Assembly (NCBI GenBank): GCA_013813125.1
Contig: JACCSH010000321.1
Location: 1-17,187, forward strand
From: Nocardioidaceae bacterium
GTDB lineage: Bacteria > Actinomycetota > Actinomycetes > Propionibacteriales > Nocardioidaceae
Direction: 5' to 3'
Length of the DNA stretch: 17,187 nucleotides
How positions within the stretch are numbered: the stretch's first letter is position 1; each line of letters opens with the position of its first letter. Under the pieces are notes generated by a model. The model did not search any database. It was not told the origin of the DNA and was given only the letters and a program-made list of their open reading frames with translations. A program made the position numbers and the translations under genes. Shown here one piece after another: positions 7,579-15,163 of this stretch.

Positions 7579-8109
7579 GTGGGCATCTCAGAAAAGCTCT
7601 TGAGCGAGGGCGAACATGTCATCACCTCGACACGCACGCACTGGAAGGCACTGGTCCTGCCGGTCATCTTCTTGCTGGTGATCTGTGCTCTGGCGGGGTT
7701 TGCGCTCGCCGTGCTGCCTAGCGGGGAGTTGCACGACCCGCTGGTCTACGCGGTCCTCGCCGGAGCAGCGCTTGCCATCATCTGGTTCACGGTGCGCCCG
7801 TTCCTGATCTGGGTGACAGCGTCGTACACCGTGACGAACCGTCGACTCATCAACCGCTCGGGTGTGTTCACGCGCAGCGGCCGGGACATCCCGCTGCACC
7901 GCATCAACGATGTGACCTATGAACGCGACGTGCTCGATCGGCTCTTGGGGTGCGGGACGCTGGTGATATCCGATGCGAGCGAACAGGGGCGTTCGGTGCT
8001 CCCCGACGTACCTCGGGTGGAGAAGCTGCAGCTTGTCATCACCGATCTGCTGTTCGGTAACAACGACGGGCGCGACGACGACGGCAGTCCGCCACCTCCT
8101 CGGGCTTAG
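7579..8109 (+). CDS. Membrane PH-domain protein (bacterial PH2/YdbS-like)
   Basis: A 176-residue membrane protein equivalent in position to M. tuberculosis Rv3278c. Two hydrophobic helices (about residues 22-46 and 56-79) precede a cytoplasmic bacterial PH domain: TASYTVTNRRLINRSGVFTRSGRDIPLHRINDVTYERDVLDRLLGCG is the characteristic YTVTNRRL...IPL.RI..V segment, followed by GTLVISDASEQGR. The tail is acidic then proline-rich (GRDDDGSPPPPRA). The start is the GTG at 7579, set by AGGAGG. It follows birA on the same strand by 90 bp and ends in a 4-bp convergent overlap with the next gene. The molecular role of these proteins is not established; a scaffold or lipid/protein-binding role at the membrane is a family-level guess. 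Confidence 0.88.
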   Translation: MGISEKLLSEGEHVITSTRTHWKALVLPVIFLLVICALAGFALAVLPSGELHDPLVYAVLAGAALAIIWFTVRPFLIWVTASYTVTNRRLINRSGVFTRSGRDIPLHRINDVTYERDVLDRLLGCGTLVISDASEQGRSVLPDVPRVEKLQLVITDLLFGNNDGRDDDGSPPPPRA

Positions 8110-8525
8110 TCGGAGCGCAGCAGGCCGACGCCCAGGCTGAGGACACCGGCGCCGAGTAAAACTGCCCCGGCAAAGACCAACGCGACTAGACGGTTGGGCT
8201 TGACCCGCGCCGCTCCCATCGAGGAGAAGAAGAATCCGGCCGGCATCGCGATCGCGGCTATTGCGACGCCGCTGCGCGAGAGCCAGCCGATCACCCCGCT
8301 CTGGTCGATGGCGTCGACGTACAACTGGCAAACCAGCGCCAGCATGACCAGTACGCCGGCGTGGGCGTGACCCGCGCGGGCGAAACTGCGCTGGAATTCG
8401 GTGAGCTCGACGCGGCCGCTAGTGACCCTGACCAGATACACCCCGCCGATCTCGATCGCTACGAAGGACACGAGCAGGATGCCGGCCAGCGTGCGCGAGG
8501 CGTCCGACAAGACGAGTAGTCCCAT
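8106..8525 (-). CDS. Small four-helix membrane protein, function unknown
   Basis: A 139-residue protein of unrecognised function. It shows four hydrophobic segments: about 11-33 (TLAGILLVSFVAIEIGGVYLV), 52-70, 82-102 and 111-134. A conserved-looking motif with two histidines, FARAGHAHAGVLVMLALVCQLYVD (about 48-71), sits at the start of helix 2, and a basic Arg/Lys loop (ARVKPNR) precedes helix 4. Histidines at a membrane boundary could bind a metal or cofactor, but this is speculation. The start is the ATG at 8525, with GAGGG about 12 nt upstream. It is divergent from a MerR regulator across an inverted repeat, the standard layout for a regulator and its target, so it may be an inducible stress or efflux-accessory protein. 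Its stop overlaps the PH-domain gene stop (TTAG at 8106-8109). I did not recognise a named family. Confidence 0.75.
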   Translation of the reverse strand: MGLLVLSDASRTLAGILLVSFVAIEIGGVYLVRVTSGRVELTEFQRSFARAGHAHAGVLVMLALVCQLYVDAIDQSGVIGWLSRSGVAIAAIAMPAGFFFSSMGAARVKPNRLVALVFAGAVLLGAGVLSLGVGLLRSD

Positions 8526-8529
8526 GACC

Positions 8530-8557
8530 TTGACGATCCCTCAAATCTGGATACTAT
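8530..8557 (+). promoter_or_regulatory. Probable promoter of the second MerR gene
   Basis: TTGACG at 8530-8535 is followed after 16 bp by TACTAT at 8552-8557, a good -35/-10 pair pointing at the MerR gene (start 8608). On the opposite strand TAGTAT (8556-8551) could serve the small membrane-protein gene, leaving a leader of about 18 nt. The two -10 elements overlap, so the two genes should compete for or share polymerase. Confidence 0.6.
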
Positions 8558-8570
8558 TACTATCTAGATT
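8544..8570. promoter_or_regulatory. Inverted repeat, probable operator of the second MerR regulator
   Basis: AATCTGGATA (8544-8553), 7 bp, TATCTAGATT (8561-8570): the arms match at 9 of 10 positions. The repeat is AT-rich in a GC-rich background, sits between the divergent membrane-protein and MerR genes, and overlaps both candidate -10 elements. An operator role is inferred from position. Confidence 0.65.
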
Positions 8571-8607
8571 AGACAGTCCCACTATCCATCTTGTCAAGGC
8601 ACCTGAA

Positions 8608-9207
8608 ATGAAGATGTCCGAGCTGTCGGCCCGCAGTGGCGTCGCGATCCCGACGATCAAGTTCTACCTGCGGGAGGGGCTGCTCCGACGAGGTGAGCTG
8701 ACCTCCCGCACCCAGGCGTCCTATGACGACACCCACCTGCGCCGACTGCGCCTCATCCGGAGTCTGGTCGAGGTAGCCGGACTCAAGCTCGACGTTGTCA
8801 AGCGGGTGCTGGCAGCGGTCGATGACGAGTCGAGGACCCGCCACGAGGTACTGGGAACGGCTCACTCGTCATTGTCAGCTCCGGCATCACCCTCGGTCGA
8901 GGACGTTAAGCACGCCAGGCGTTTGCTCGCACACTGGGGCTGGCAGGTGCACACCCAGAGCCCGCTTCCCGCTGCTCTTGCCTGCGCGTTGCGCAGTCTT
9001 GACTCGGTTGGACATCCGATGAACGAGGAGGCGCTGGACGCCTACGCCGCCGCCGCTGCCGCCGTTGCGGCGGTCGACGTCTCGGAGCTCCCCGCAGACC
9101 GCACGGATGCGGTGGAGACGGTCGTTGTCGGCACGCTGCTGCGCGAACCGGTGCTGCTGATCCTGCGCAGGATGGCGCAAGAAGCCAGATCCGCCCGCAA
9201 CGAGTGA
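8608..9207 (+). CDS. MerR-family transcriptional regulator (second)
   Basis: A 199-residue regulator. The N-terminal winged helix reads MKMSELSARSGVAIPTIKFY, continuing with LREGLL, and a TQASYDDTHLRRLRLI wing with the MerR signature follows (about residues 30-60). The remaining roughly 130 residues contain an Ala-rich helical region (AYAAAAAAVAAVDVSEL) and a long C-terminal helix (LREPVLLILRRMAQEARSARNE). There is no cysteine cluster, so it is not an obvious metal sensor; a small organic effector is more likely. The start is the ATG at 8608, with AAGG 8 nt upstream; ATG 8614 is a close alternative. The open frame reaches further upstream but has no signal and would cross the operator. It is probably autoregulated through the repeat at 8544-8570 and controls the divergent membrane protein. 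This pair is not part of the mycobacterial block as I recall it, where the PH-domain and GtrA genes adjoin. Confidence 0.88.
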   Translation: MKMSELSARSGVAIPTIKFYLREGLLRRGELTSRTQASYDDTHLRRLRLIRSLVEVAGLKLDVVKRVLAAVDDESRTRHEVLGTAHSSLSAPASPSVEDVKHARRLLAHWGWQVHTQSPLPAALACALRSLDSVGHPMNEEALDAYAAAAAAVAAVDVSELPADRTDAVETVVVGTLLREPVLLILRRMAQEARSARNE

Positions 9208-9228
9208 GGTGGGCTGAGACAAAGTCAT

Positions 9229-9693
9229 TCATGGCCTGCTGACGGGTGACTTCGTGTCCAAAGCGTGCGGACGGAAGACGAAGGTGCGGTAGCTCCAGAA
9301 GCGGAAGCCGGTCCCCAGCACCAGACCGAAGCCGTTGGCCGAGATGTTGTCGGCCAAGGGGCTGCGAAGGTCGAGTCCATAGTGCGAGAAGGCCAAGCAG
9401 GCGAGCGCGATCAGCATCCCCAAACCGTTGAAGAAGAAGAACAGGACGACCTCGCGTCGAGCCCCCGTCCGCTGATGGTGGCGCCACGTCCAGTGCCGGT
9501 TGCCGAGGTAGGTGACACCTGTCGCACATACCACCGAGACCGCCTTGGCCGTCAGCGGCTTGTCCTCGAGGAGGCCGGGCTCGCCAGCGAACCGGAGCAG
9601 GTTGAAGAGGCCGACGTCGACCACGAACCCGACGGCTCCGACAAGTCCGAACCGCATCACCTCCGGCGCGAGAACACGTAGGCGGTCCAGCAC
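9229..9693 (-). CDS. GtrA family membrane protein
   Basis: A 154-residue protein with four transmembrane segments, typical of GtrA (about 120-160 residues). The family is thought to help translocate polyprenyl-phosphate-linked sugars across the membrane for glycan modification. The diagnostic first helix is RFGLVGAVGFVVDVGLFNLL (about 14-33). Then come KAVSVVCATGVTYLGNRHWTW (the family's NRxWTF-like motif), a third helix (VLFFFFNGLGMLIALACLAF), and the last helix ending in FRFWSYRTFVFRP. The GTG at 9693 was chosen because AAGGAG lies 9 nt upstream; the longer open frame has no better signal. It is convergent with the MerR gene and divergent from purK, and equivalent in position to M. tuberculosis Rv3277. 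No dedicated glycosyltransferase adjoins it here, so the sugar carried is unknown. Confidence 0.9.
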   Translation of the reverse strand: MLDRLRVLAPEVMRFGLVGAVGFVVDVGLFNLLRFAGEPGLLEDKPLTAKAVSVVCATGVTYLGNRHWTWRHHQRTGARREVVLFFFFNGLGMLIALACLAFSHYGLDLRSPLADNISANGFGLVLGTGFRFWSYRTFVFRPHALDTKSPVSRP

Positions 9694-9814
9694 GAGCAGG
9701 CGCTCCTTCGGTCGACAAAGATCGGCGGGAGGGCCAACGGGAGGTAGCCGCCACAGTGGAAGTGACGCCAAGACTACGACGAGAGCAGTCTGCACAGGTT
9801 GAATGTCCAGCAAC

Positions 9815-9829
9815 TGCTGCGATGCAGCA
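9815..9829. repeat. Short inverted repeat upstream of purK
   Basis: TGCTGC-GAT-GCAGCA is a perfect 6-bp-arm repeat located 15 bp upstream of the purK -35. It could be a regulatory site for purine control or chance. No match to a known purine operator could be asserted. Confidence 0.3.
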
Positions 9830-9844
9830 CGGCACAGCGTTGCC

Positions 9845-9872
9845 TTGGCGGTCTGCGTCGTCCGGCTAGTCT
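9845..9872 (+). promoter_or_regulatory. purK promoter, probably leaderless
   Basis: TTGGCG (9845-9850), 16 bp, TAGTCT (9867-9872), then 7 nt to the GTG at 9880. The -10 position puts the transcription start on or within 1-2 nt of the start codon. No Shine-Dalgarno is present, which agrees with a leaderless mRNA. Confidence 0.62.
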
Positions 9873-9879
9873 TCAGGCC

Positions 9880-11043
9880 GTGGAGACCCCTGTCGTCGGC
9901 GTCGTGGGTGCTGGCCAGCTGGCTCGGATGATGCAGCAGGCGGCCATTCCGCTCGGGGTACCGCTGCGCCTGCTGGCCGAGACGGCGAGCTCGTCCGCCG
10001 CGCAGGTGATAGCCGATTCGCAGGTGGGCGACTACGCCGACCTCGACACGCTGCGCGCCTGGGCGAGCGGGGTCGACGTCGTGACGTTCGACCATGAGCA
10101 CGTGCCAACCGCTCACCTGGAGGCGCTTGCGGTCGACGGTGTGGCCTGCCGACCCGGCCCTGCCGCACTTGTGCACGCACAGGACAAGGTGGTGATGCGC
10201 AAACGGCTGGCCGAGCTGGAGGTGCCCTGCCCACGCAACCGTGTTGTCGACTCAGCGAAAGCGGTTGCCGACTTCGCCGCCGACGGCGACGGTTGGCCTG
10301 TCGTGCTCAAGACGGCGACAGGGGGCTACGACGGCAAGGGAGTCTGGATCGTGGACGACAGCGATCAGGCTGCTGGTGTGATCAGAGTCGCATCGGCAGC
10401 AGCGGTGCTTCTGGCCGAGGACAGGGTCGACTTCGTCCGCGAGCTGTCCGCCGTCGTGGCCCGAGCCCCGAGCGGCCAGATCGCAGCCTACCCAGTCGTC
10501 GAGACCACGCAGACCAACGGCGTCTGCACGGAGGTGACGTCCCCGGCCCCGGACCTCGAACCGGTGCTGGCACTCGAGGCGCAGCAGGTCGCGATGACGA
10601 TCGCCGCCGAGCTCGACGTCACCGGCATCCTGGCCGTCGAGCTGTTCGAGACTCGCGATGGGCGAATCATGGTCAACGAGCTGGCGATGCGCCCGCACAA
10701 CACCGGCCACTGGACGATTGACGGTGCCGTGACCAGCCAGTTCGAGAACCATCTGCGCGCTGTGCTCGACCTGCCGCTCGGCTCACCGAAGGCACGGGTG
10801 CGGTGGACTGTGATGGTGAACATTTTGGGGAGCTCGGCACCTCCGCTGTTCGACGGCTATCTGCATGTGCAGGCCCGCGACCCAGAGATCCGGGTGCACC
10901 TCTACGGCAAGGACGTCACCCCCGGCCGCAAGGTCGGACACGTGACGGCATACGGCGATAGTCTCGACGAGGTGAAGCAACGCGCCCGCCACGCAGCCTC
11001 CTGGTTCGAGGGCAAGCTCAGTGATGACGGGGACGAGGGCTGA
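9880..11043 (+). CDS. purK: 5-(carboxyamino)imidazole ribonucleotide synthase
   Basis: A 387-residue ATP-grasp enzyme that converts AIR, bicarbonate and ATP to N5-CAIR in de novo purine synthesis. The N-terminal Rossmann-like start is [22 protein letters not shown]. The ATP-binding segment is [18 protein letters not shown], and metal/ATP ligands are expected around [30 protein letters not shown]. The family's usual NE-x-APRPHNSGH reads [12 protein letters not shown] here, a conservative variant. C-terminal segments include [17 protein letters not shown]. The GTG at 9880 was chosen for the -10 hexamer 7 nt upstream and because the family begins here; the frame stays open about 80 bp further without a signal. 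It is followed 1 nt after its stop by purE, so the two are coupled and act in sequence. Confidence 0.95.
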   Translation: METPVVGVVGAGQLARMMQQAAIPLGVPLRLLAETASSSAAQVIADSQVGDYADLDTLRAWASGVDVVTFDHEHVPTAHLEALAVDGVACRPGPAALVHAQDKVVMRKRLAELEVPCPRNRVVDSAKAVADFAADGDGWPVVLKTATGGYDGKGVWIVDDSDQAAGVIRVASAAAVLLAEDRVDFVRELSAVVARAPSGQIAAYPVVETTQTNGVCTEVTSPAPDLEPVLALEAQQVAMTIAAELDVTGILAVELFETRDGRIMVNELAMRPHNTGHWTIDGAVTSQFENHLRAVLDLPLGSPKARVRWTVMVNILGSSAPPLFDGYLHVQARDPEIRVHLYGKDVTPGRKVGHVTAYGDSLDEVKQRARHAASWFEGKLSDDGDEG

Positions 11044-11044
11044 G

Positions 11045-11566
11045 GTGACGAGCACCGCGCCGGAACCTGTGGTGGCGATCGTGATGGGGTCTGAGTCCGA
11101 CTGGCCGACGATGGAGTCGGCGGCGGACGTGCTGGTGGAGTTCGGTGTGGCCTTCGAGGCCGACGTGCTCTCCGCCCACCGGATGCCTGACGAGATGCTG
11201 AGTTACGGACGCGCGGCTCACGGCCGCGGGCTCCGCGTGATCATCGCTGGAGCCGGAGGAGCCGCTCACCTCCCCGGCATGTTGGCGGCGGTGACTCCAC
11301 TCCCTGTGATCGGTGTGCCGGTCCCGCTGAAGTATCTGGACGGCATGGACTCGCTGCTCTCGATCGTGCAGATGCCCGCCGGCGTGCCGGTGGCGACGGT
11401 GGCGGTCGGCAACGCCAAGAACGCCGGCCTGCTCGCGGTGCGGATTCTCGCCACCTATGACGAGAGGCTGACGCGCGCTGTGTCGGACTACCAGGAGTCG
11501 CTGCGCGCCATCGCCTCCGGAAAGGGCGAGAGTGTCCGCAGGGAAGCGGCATCGAAGAGCTCATGA
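11045..11566 (+). CDS. purE: 5-(carboxyamino)imidazole ribonucleotide mutase
   Basis: A 173-residue class I PurE that isomerises N5-CAIR to CAIR, using the product of PurK. Conserved blocks are [12 protein letters not shown] (about 12-23), SAHRMPDEM with catalytic His45, [19 protein letters not shown] and [46 protein letters not shown]. The enzyme is an octamer in characterised relatives. The GTG at 11045 was chosen because GAGGG lies a few bases upstream and only 1 nt separates it from the purK stop; GTG 11021 and ATG 11024 inside purK lack a ribosome site. The stop overlaps the next start in ATGA, so the sulfotransferase-like gene is translationally coupled to purine genes, an odd pairing. 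Confidence 0.95.
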   Translation: MTSTAPEPVVAIVMGSESDWPTMESAADVLVEFGVAFEADVLSAHRMPDEMLSYGRAAHGRGLRVIIAGAGGAAHLPGMLAAVTPLPVIGVPVPLKYLDGMDSLLSIVQMPAGVPVATVAVGNAKNAGLLAVRILATYDERLTRAVSDYQESLRAIASGKGESVRREAASKSS

Positions 11567-12801
11567 CAGCACCACCAAACACGGTTTACATCCACATAGG
11601 TCTCCACAAGACCGGAACCACCTACCTGCAGAACATGCTGCGAGTCAACCGCGAAGAGGTGCGCCGCCAGCAGATCGAGTTCACGGGTGGTCCCGGTGAG
11701 CCCTCCCAGAAGGCTGCAGTGTGGGATCTGCACGGGCGGAGACTGCGCGACGTCGACGACAGGTTCTACGCAGGCAAGTGGGACTCGCTGGTCGAGCACA
11801 TCAACTCCAGCGGCCTTCCCCGGGCCCTGATCTCCGAGGAGCGGCTGGCGCTGTCGACGCTCAAGCAGGCTCGCCGCGTCGTGGACGCTTTCCCCGCTGC
11901 AGAGATCCATGTCGTCGCCACCGCCCGCGACCTCGGCCGGGTCGCCGTGTCGGCCTGGCAGGAGGAGATCAAGAGCAATTCCGTCTGGACCTGGCAGGAG
12001 TTCGTCACCTCCATCAAGGACACGGACGGTTTCGCCAAGAACCCTGCGCGCAACTTCTGGTTACGCCAAGATCTGCCCACGATCTGCGAGACGTGGGAGT
12101 CTGTCGTGCCGTCCGAGCGCTTGCATGTGGTCACCGTCCCCTTGGCCGGCTCACCGCCGGAAGTGCTGCTCGAGCGGTTCTGCTCGGTGATCGGCATCGA
12201 CGCATCAGCACTCACCGAGCAGCCGGCGTGGACCAACGAGACCGTGGGGGTCCCAGCGACCGAGGTGATTCGCCGCGTCAACGAGCGGCTAGCCGGCAGC
12301 CTCAACCAGCGCCAGTACGACAGGGTCGTCAAAGGGACTCTGGTGCCCCTGATGGCGCGACGAATCGAGCGAGCGCTCTTCAGCCTCTCCGAGGCAGATC
12401 GCGAGTGGGCCGATGACCGCGCTGCTTCGACGATTGCGGCGCTTAAGGACCGCGGCTATCCCATCGTGGGTGACCTCGAGGAGCTGCGCCCGCGCTGGCA
12501 CAAGGACAGCAGACGGCCCGATGACCTCACCACCGACGAGCTGCTCGACACTTCCCTCGAGGCGTTGGCCCTCCTGGCAGAAGCGCACGCGACGTCATGG
12601 TGGGTCCGCAAACGGCCCGACAACGACGAAACCGACGCTTCCGAAAGCCTGGGAAGCAAGGTCCGGGCCACCGTGTTTCGTACCCAGAGCAAGGGTGCCG
12701 ACTTGGCAGACCGAAACCCGGTCGCCGCGAAGGCGCTGGGAGCGGTCCTGAAGAGTCGGCAGAGAGCTCGGCTCAAGGCCCGGGACCGTTTCAAGAGCTG
12801 A
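11563..12801 (+). CDS. Sulfotransferase-like protein (first of two paralogs)
   Basis: A 412-residue cytoplasmic protein with the sulfotransferase P-loop-type fold. It would transfer sulfate from PAPS to an unknown acceptor. The 5'-phosphosulfate loop is [16 protein letters not shown] (about 8-23, Lys16). The 3'-phosphate site is [18 protein letters not shown] (about 116-133, Arg122 and Ser130), followed by a basic/aromatic helix. The second half has [20 protein letters not shown], common in this bacterial branch, and [18 protein letters not shown]. The C terminus is rich in Arg and Lys. There is no signal peptide or membrane helix. ATG 11563 overlaps the purE stop by 4 bp. The protein is clearly paralogous to the convergent gene at 12810-13955, sharing all the motifs above. 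No PAPS-synthesis gene is nearby. Sulfation of a surface glycan or lipid is plausible but unproven. Confidence 0.82.
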   Translation: MTAPPNTVYIHIGLHKTGTTYLQNMLRVNREEVRRQQIEFTGGPGEPSQKAAVWDLHGRRLRDVDDRFYAGKWDSLVEHINSSGLPRALISEERLALSTLKQARRVVDAFPAAEIHVVATARDLGRVAVSAWQEEIKSNSVWTWQEFVTSIKDTDGFAKNPARNFWLRQDLPTICETWESVVPSERLHVVTVPLAGSPPEVLLERFCSVIGIDASALTEQPAWTNETVGVPATEVIRRVNERLAGSLNQRQYDRVVKGTLVPLMARRIERALFSLSEADREWADDRAASTIAALKDRGYPIVGDLEELRPRWHKDSRRPDDLTTDELLDTSLEALALLAEAHATSWWVRKRPDNDETDASESLGSKVRATVFRTQSKGADLADRNPVAAKALGAVLKSRQRARLKARDRFKS

Positions 12802-12809
12802 GGTACCGG

Positions 12810-13955
12810 CTAGGCCTGGCGCCGTCGCAGCCGCAGCCTTCGACCTGCCCCCAGCCCAGCCCCGACCGTTTTTGACGCTGCGTTGCGGATGCTCTGGCGT
12901 GCAACCACCGATGGCTCTCGCGTCTGGGCGAGCTGGAGCAGCAGCTCGGCGGTCGCCTGCACAGCCACTTCTGCGATGTCCTCCTCACTAGCGACATTGC
13001 GACTCACCGGTTGGCGCTGGCTTGGCCGGAGGTCGTCGAGGTCGCCGCTCACGGAATAGCCACGAAGCTTGATCTGCTCGATCCAGTCGTCGCCCAGCCT
13101 CTCCACCGCCGGCCACAGATGCTTGGGCAGCACCGGTTTCGGTGACCGCGACAGATCCGCCAGGATGCTGTTGGCGAAGAGCCGGGTGGCGACCGCACCA
13201 TACTGTGGGTGCGGGAGTCGACCGGCCAGAGCGAGGTTGATCCGGCGCAGGAACTCGACTTCGGCGATTCCCAACGACTCGTTCGAACGCGGAACGACGG
13301 AAGGGTCGAACCGGGAACCGTCAACGCCGATCACGGTCGCGAAGCGCTCCCACAGCACCTTGGGATCTGTCCCGGAGGGCGGGACGGTGACGACATGCAC
13401 GTGGTCGGGCGCCAGGGTCGATCCCCACCGTTCGAGCAGTTCGGGGATCTGTTGCGGCACTGCGAGATTGTCCCGGGCGATCGTCCTCCTCGCGATGGCG
13501 GGGAACGCACGAGTGCTGCCGTGCTTGATGGTCTCCTGCCACGAAGACACCAGCTGACGCCCCGGGTCCCGGGCGGTGACCACCAGGTGGAGGTCGGTCC
13601 CTTGCAGGTCTTCGATGGCGGCCCGCGCATGGTGGTCATCTGCCGACGCGAAGATCTCGTGAGAGATGACAACCGTTCCGCGAAAGCCTCGCGTCTGTCT
13701 GAGCAGCCGGGCCCAGGCGCCAACAGCAGCAAGCCGCGGAGTCTCGCGTCCCGGCCCGATGCCGAAGCCGTGGTCACCTCGCACGTCAAGTGCCGCAGAG
13801 AAGTGGCTGTACTGAGGTATACCGGGATAGAGCACACCGACGGAACGCAACTCTTTGCGCCAGTGCCGGAGCAGGTCTTGGATGTAGGTCGTGCCGGTCT
13901 TGGGCGGTCCGATATGGAAGAAGACCGTCGGGCTGCCGACAGGAGACTTGGCCAT
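12810..13955 (-). CDS. Sulfotransferase-like protein (second of two paralogs)
   Basis: A 381-residue paralog of the preceding gene, on the opposite strand with 8 bp between the stop codons. The PAPS loop is [20 protein letters not shown] (about 11-30, Lys19). The 3'-phosphate site is [24 protein letters not shown] (about 123-146, Arg129 and Ser137). [21 protein letters not shown] and [17 protein letters not shown] align with the first copy. Divergence elsewhere is large, with a different loop around [23 protein letters not shown], so acceptors may differ. The tail [10 protein letters not shown] is strongly basic and could bind membrane phospholipid or polyanion. Three in-frame ATGs lie close together (13973, 13964, 13955). 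The last was chosen because TACCAT lies exactly 7 nt upstream, the leaderless spacing seen elsewhere here. It is divergent from the FadE25-like gene. Confidence 0.82.
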   Translation of the reverse strand: MAKSPVGSPTVFFHIGPPKTGTTYIQDLLRHWRKELRSVGVLYPGIPQYSHFSAALDVRGDHGFGIGPGRETPRLAAVGAWARLLRQTRGFRGTVVISHEIFASADDHHARAAIEDLQGTDLHLVVTARDPGRQLVSSWQETIKHGSTRAFPAIARRTIARDNLAVPQQIPELLERWGSTLAPDHVHVVTVPPSGTDPKVLWERFATVIGVDGSRFDPSVVPRSNESLGIAEVEFLRRINLALAGRLPHPQYGAVATRLFANSILADLSRSPKPVLPKHLWPAVERLGDDWIEQIKLRGYSVSGDLDDLRPSQRQPVSRNVASEEDIAEVAVQATAELLLQLAQTREPSVVARQSIRNAASKTVGAGLGAGRRLRLRRRQA

Positions 13956-13962
13956 GGGCGAC

Positions 13963-13972
13963 ATGGTAAGCA
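13963..13972. promoter_or_regulatory. Overlapping divergent -10 elements of the sulfotransferase and FadE25-like genes
   Basis: ATGGTAAGCA gives TACCAT on the minus strand (13968-13963), 7 nt before the ATG at 13955. On the plus strand it gives the weaker TAAGCA (13967-13972), 7 nt before the ATG at 13980. The TA at 13967-13968 is shared. Only 24 bp separate the two start codons and neither has a Shine-Dalgarno. The plus-strand hexamer lacks the final T, so that half is less secure. Confidence 0.45.
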
Positions 13973-13979
13973 TGGCGCC

Positions 13980-15149
13980 ATGGCCGACTTCCCGGTGTTC
14001 GCGCTGTCTGACGAACATCGGGCGATCCGCGGAGCGGTCAGAGCCCTCTGCGACGCCAAAGTCGCACCCCACGCGGCGTCGGTCGACGAGTCCGGCGAGT
14101 TTCCCTCCCAGGCCTATGCCGCTCTGCGCCAAGCTGACTTCCATGCGCCCCATATCCCGGAGGCGTACGGCGGGGCCGGCGCGGACGCGTTGGCCACGTG
14201 CCTGGTGATCGAGGAGGTGGCAAGGGCCTGCGCATCTTCTTCTCTCATTCCGGCGGTCAACAAGCTCGGCAGTATGCCGCTTCTGCTCAGCGGCTCTGAG
14301 GAGGTCAAAGCGGCATACCTCCCCCGCGTAGCAGCCGGCGAGGCGATGTTCTCCTACTGCCTCTCAGAACCCGAGGTGGGTTCTGATGTCGCCGACATGC
14401 GAACCGTGGCTACGCGCGACGGGGACGGCTACATGCTCAACGGGGTCAAACGATGGATCACCAACGCTGGTGTCTCGGAGTTCTACACCGTCTTTGCCGT
14501 GACCGCCCCGGAACGAGGCAGCGAGGGGATCTCGGCCTTCGTGGTGGAAAAGGGGGACGAGGGAGTGTCTTTCGGAGCGCTTGAGAAAAAGCTCGGGATA
14601 AAGGGATCCCCCACCCGGGAGCTGTTCCTCGACCGCGTCGAGTTGCCCGCAGGCCGGCTGATCGGCCCGGAGGGAAGTGGTCTGGACACTGCCCTTCGCA
14701 CGCTCGACCACACCAGGGTGACGATCGCAGCGCAGGCGGTGGGGATCGCCCAAGGATCGTTGGACTTTGCGCTGGGCTATGTGCAGGAACGCCGGCAGTT
14801 CGGTCGGGCGATCGCTGACTTTCAGGGCCTGCAGTTCCTCCTGGCTGACATGGGAATGCGGATCGAGGCGGCCCGTCAGCTCACCTATGCCGCCGCGGGG
14901 AGGTCCGAGCGCGACGACGAGGATCTCGCCTTCTTCGCCGCCGCCGCCAAGTGCTTTGCGTCTGACATGGCCATGGCGGTAACCACCGACGCGGTACAGC
15001 TGCTCGGTGGCTACGGCTATACCCGCGACTACCCGGTCGAGCGGATGATGCGAGATGCGAAGATCACCCAGATCTACGAAGGCACCAACCAGATCCAGCG
15101 GATCATCATCGCGCGGCAGCTACTGGGCGGCGTCCAAAGTCAGCTCTGA
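13980..15149 (+). CDS. Acyl-CoA dehydrogenase, FadE25-like
   Basis: A 389-residue FAD-dependent dehydrogenase oxidising acyl-CoA to enoyl-CoA. It carries [17 protein letters not shown] (about 124-140; the common form is TEPGAGSD, and here Glu-Val replaces Gly-Ala), [17 protein letters not shown], the [23 protein letters not shown] signature 2 and [40 protein letters not shown] with catalytic Glu at about 367. The position beyond purE matches M. tuberculosis fadE25 (Rv3274c), which has the same family features as I recall them. The ATG at 13980 was chosen because the family begins with a short ADFxxFxLxxEH segment and the frame upstream is antisense to the sulfotransferase gene. It is convergent with the LCP gene, 14 bp apart. 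The substrate is not identified; it is well separated in sequence from the dehydrogenase at 544-1716. Confidence 0.93.
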   Translation: MADFPVFALSDEHRAIRGAVRALCDAKVAPHAASVDESGEFPSQAYAALRQADFHAPHIPEAYGGAGADALATCLVIEEVARACASSSLIPAVNKLGSMPLLLSGSEEVKAAYLPRVAAGEAMFSYCLSEPEVGSDVADMRTVATRDGDGYMLNGVKRWITNAGVSEFYTVFAVTAPERGSEGISAFVVEKGDEGVSFGALEKKLGIKGSPTRELFLDRVELPAGRLIGPEGSGLDTALRTLDHTRVTIAAQAVGIAQGSLDFALGYVQERRQFGRAIADFQGLQFLLADMGMRIEAARQLTYAAAGRSERDDEDLAFFAAAAKCFASDMAMAVTTDAVQLLGGYGYTRDYPVERMMRDAKITQIYEGTNQIQRIIIARQLLGGVQSQL

Positions 15150-15163
15150 GTGTGATGCGACGC

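Noticed and set aside
9694..10176. Upstream extension of the GtrA frame
   Set aside because: It runs through the purK promoter and antisense to purK. AAGGAG and the GTG at 9693 give a normal GtrA length.
13209..13979. Upstream extension of the FadE25-like frame by about 257 codons
   Set aside because: It is antisense to the sulfotransferase, shows no family homology, and the dehydrogenase family begins at the ATG at 13980.
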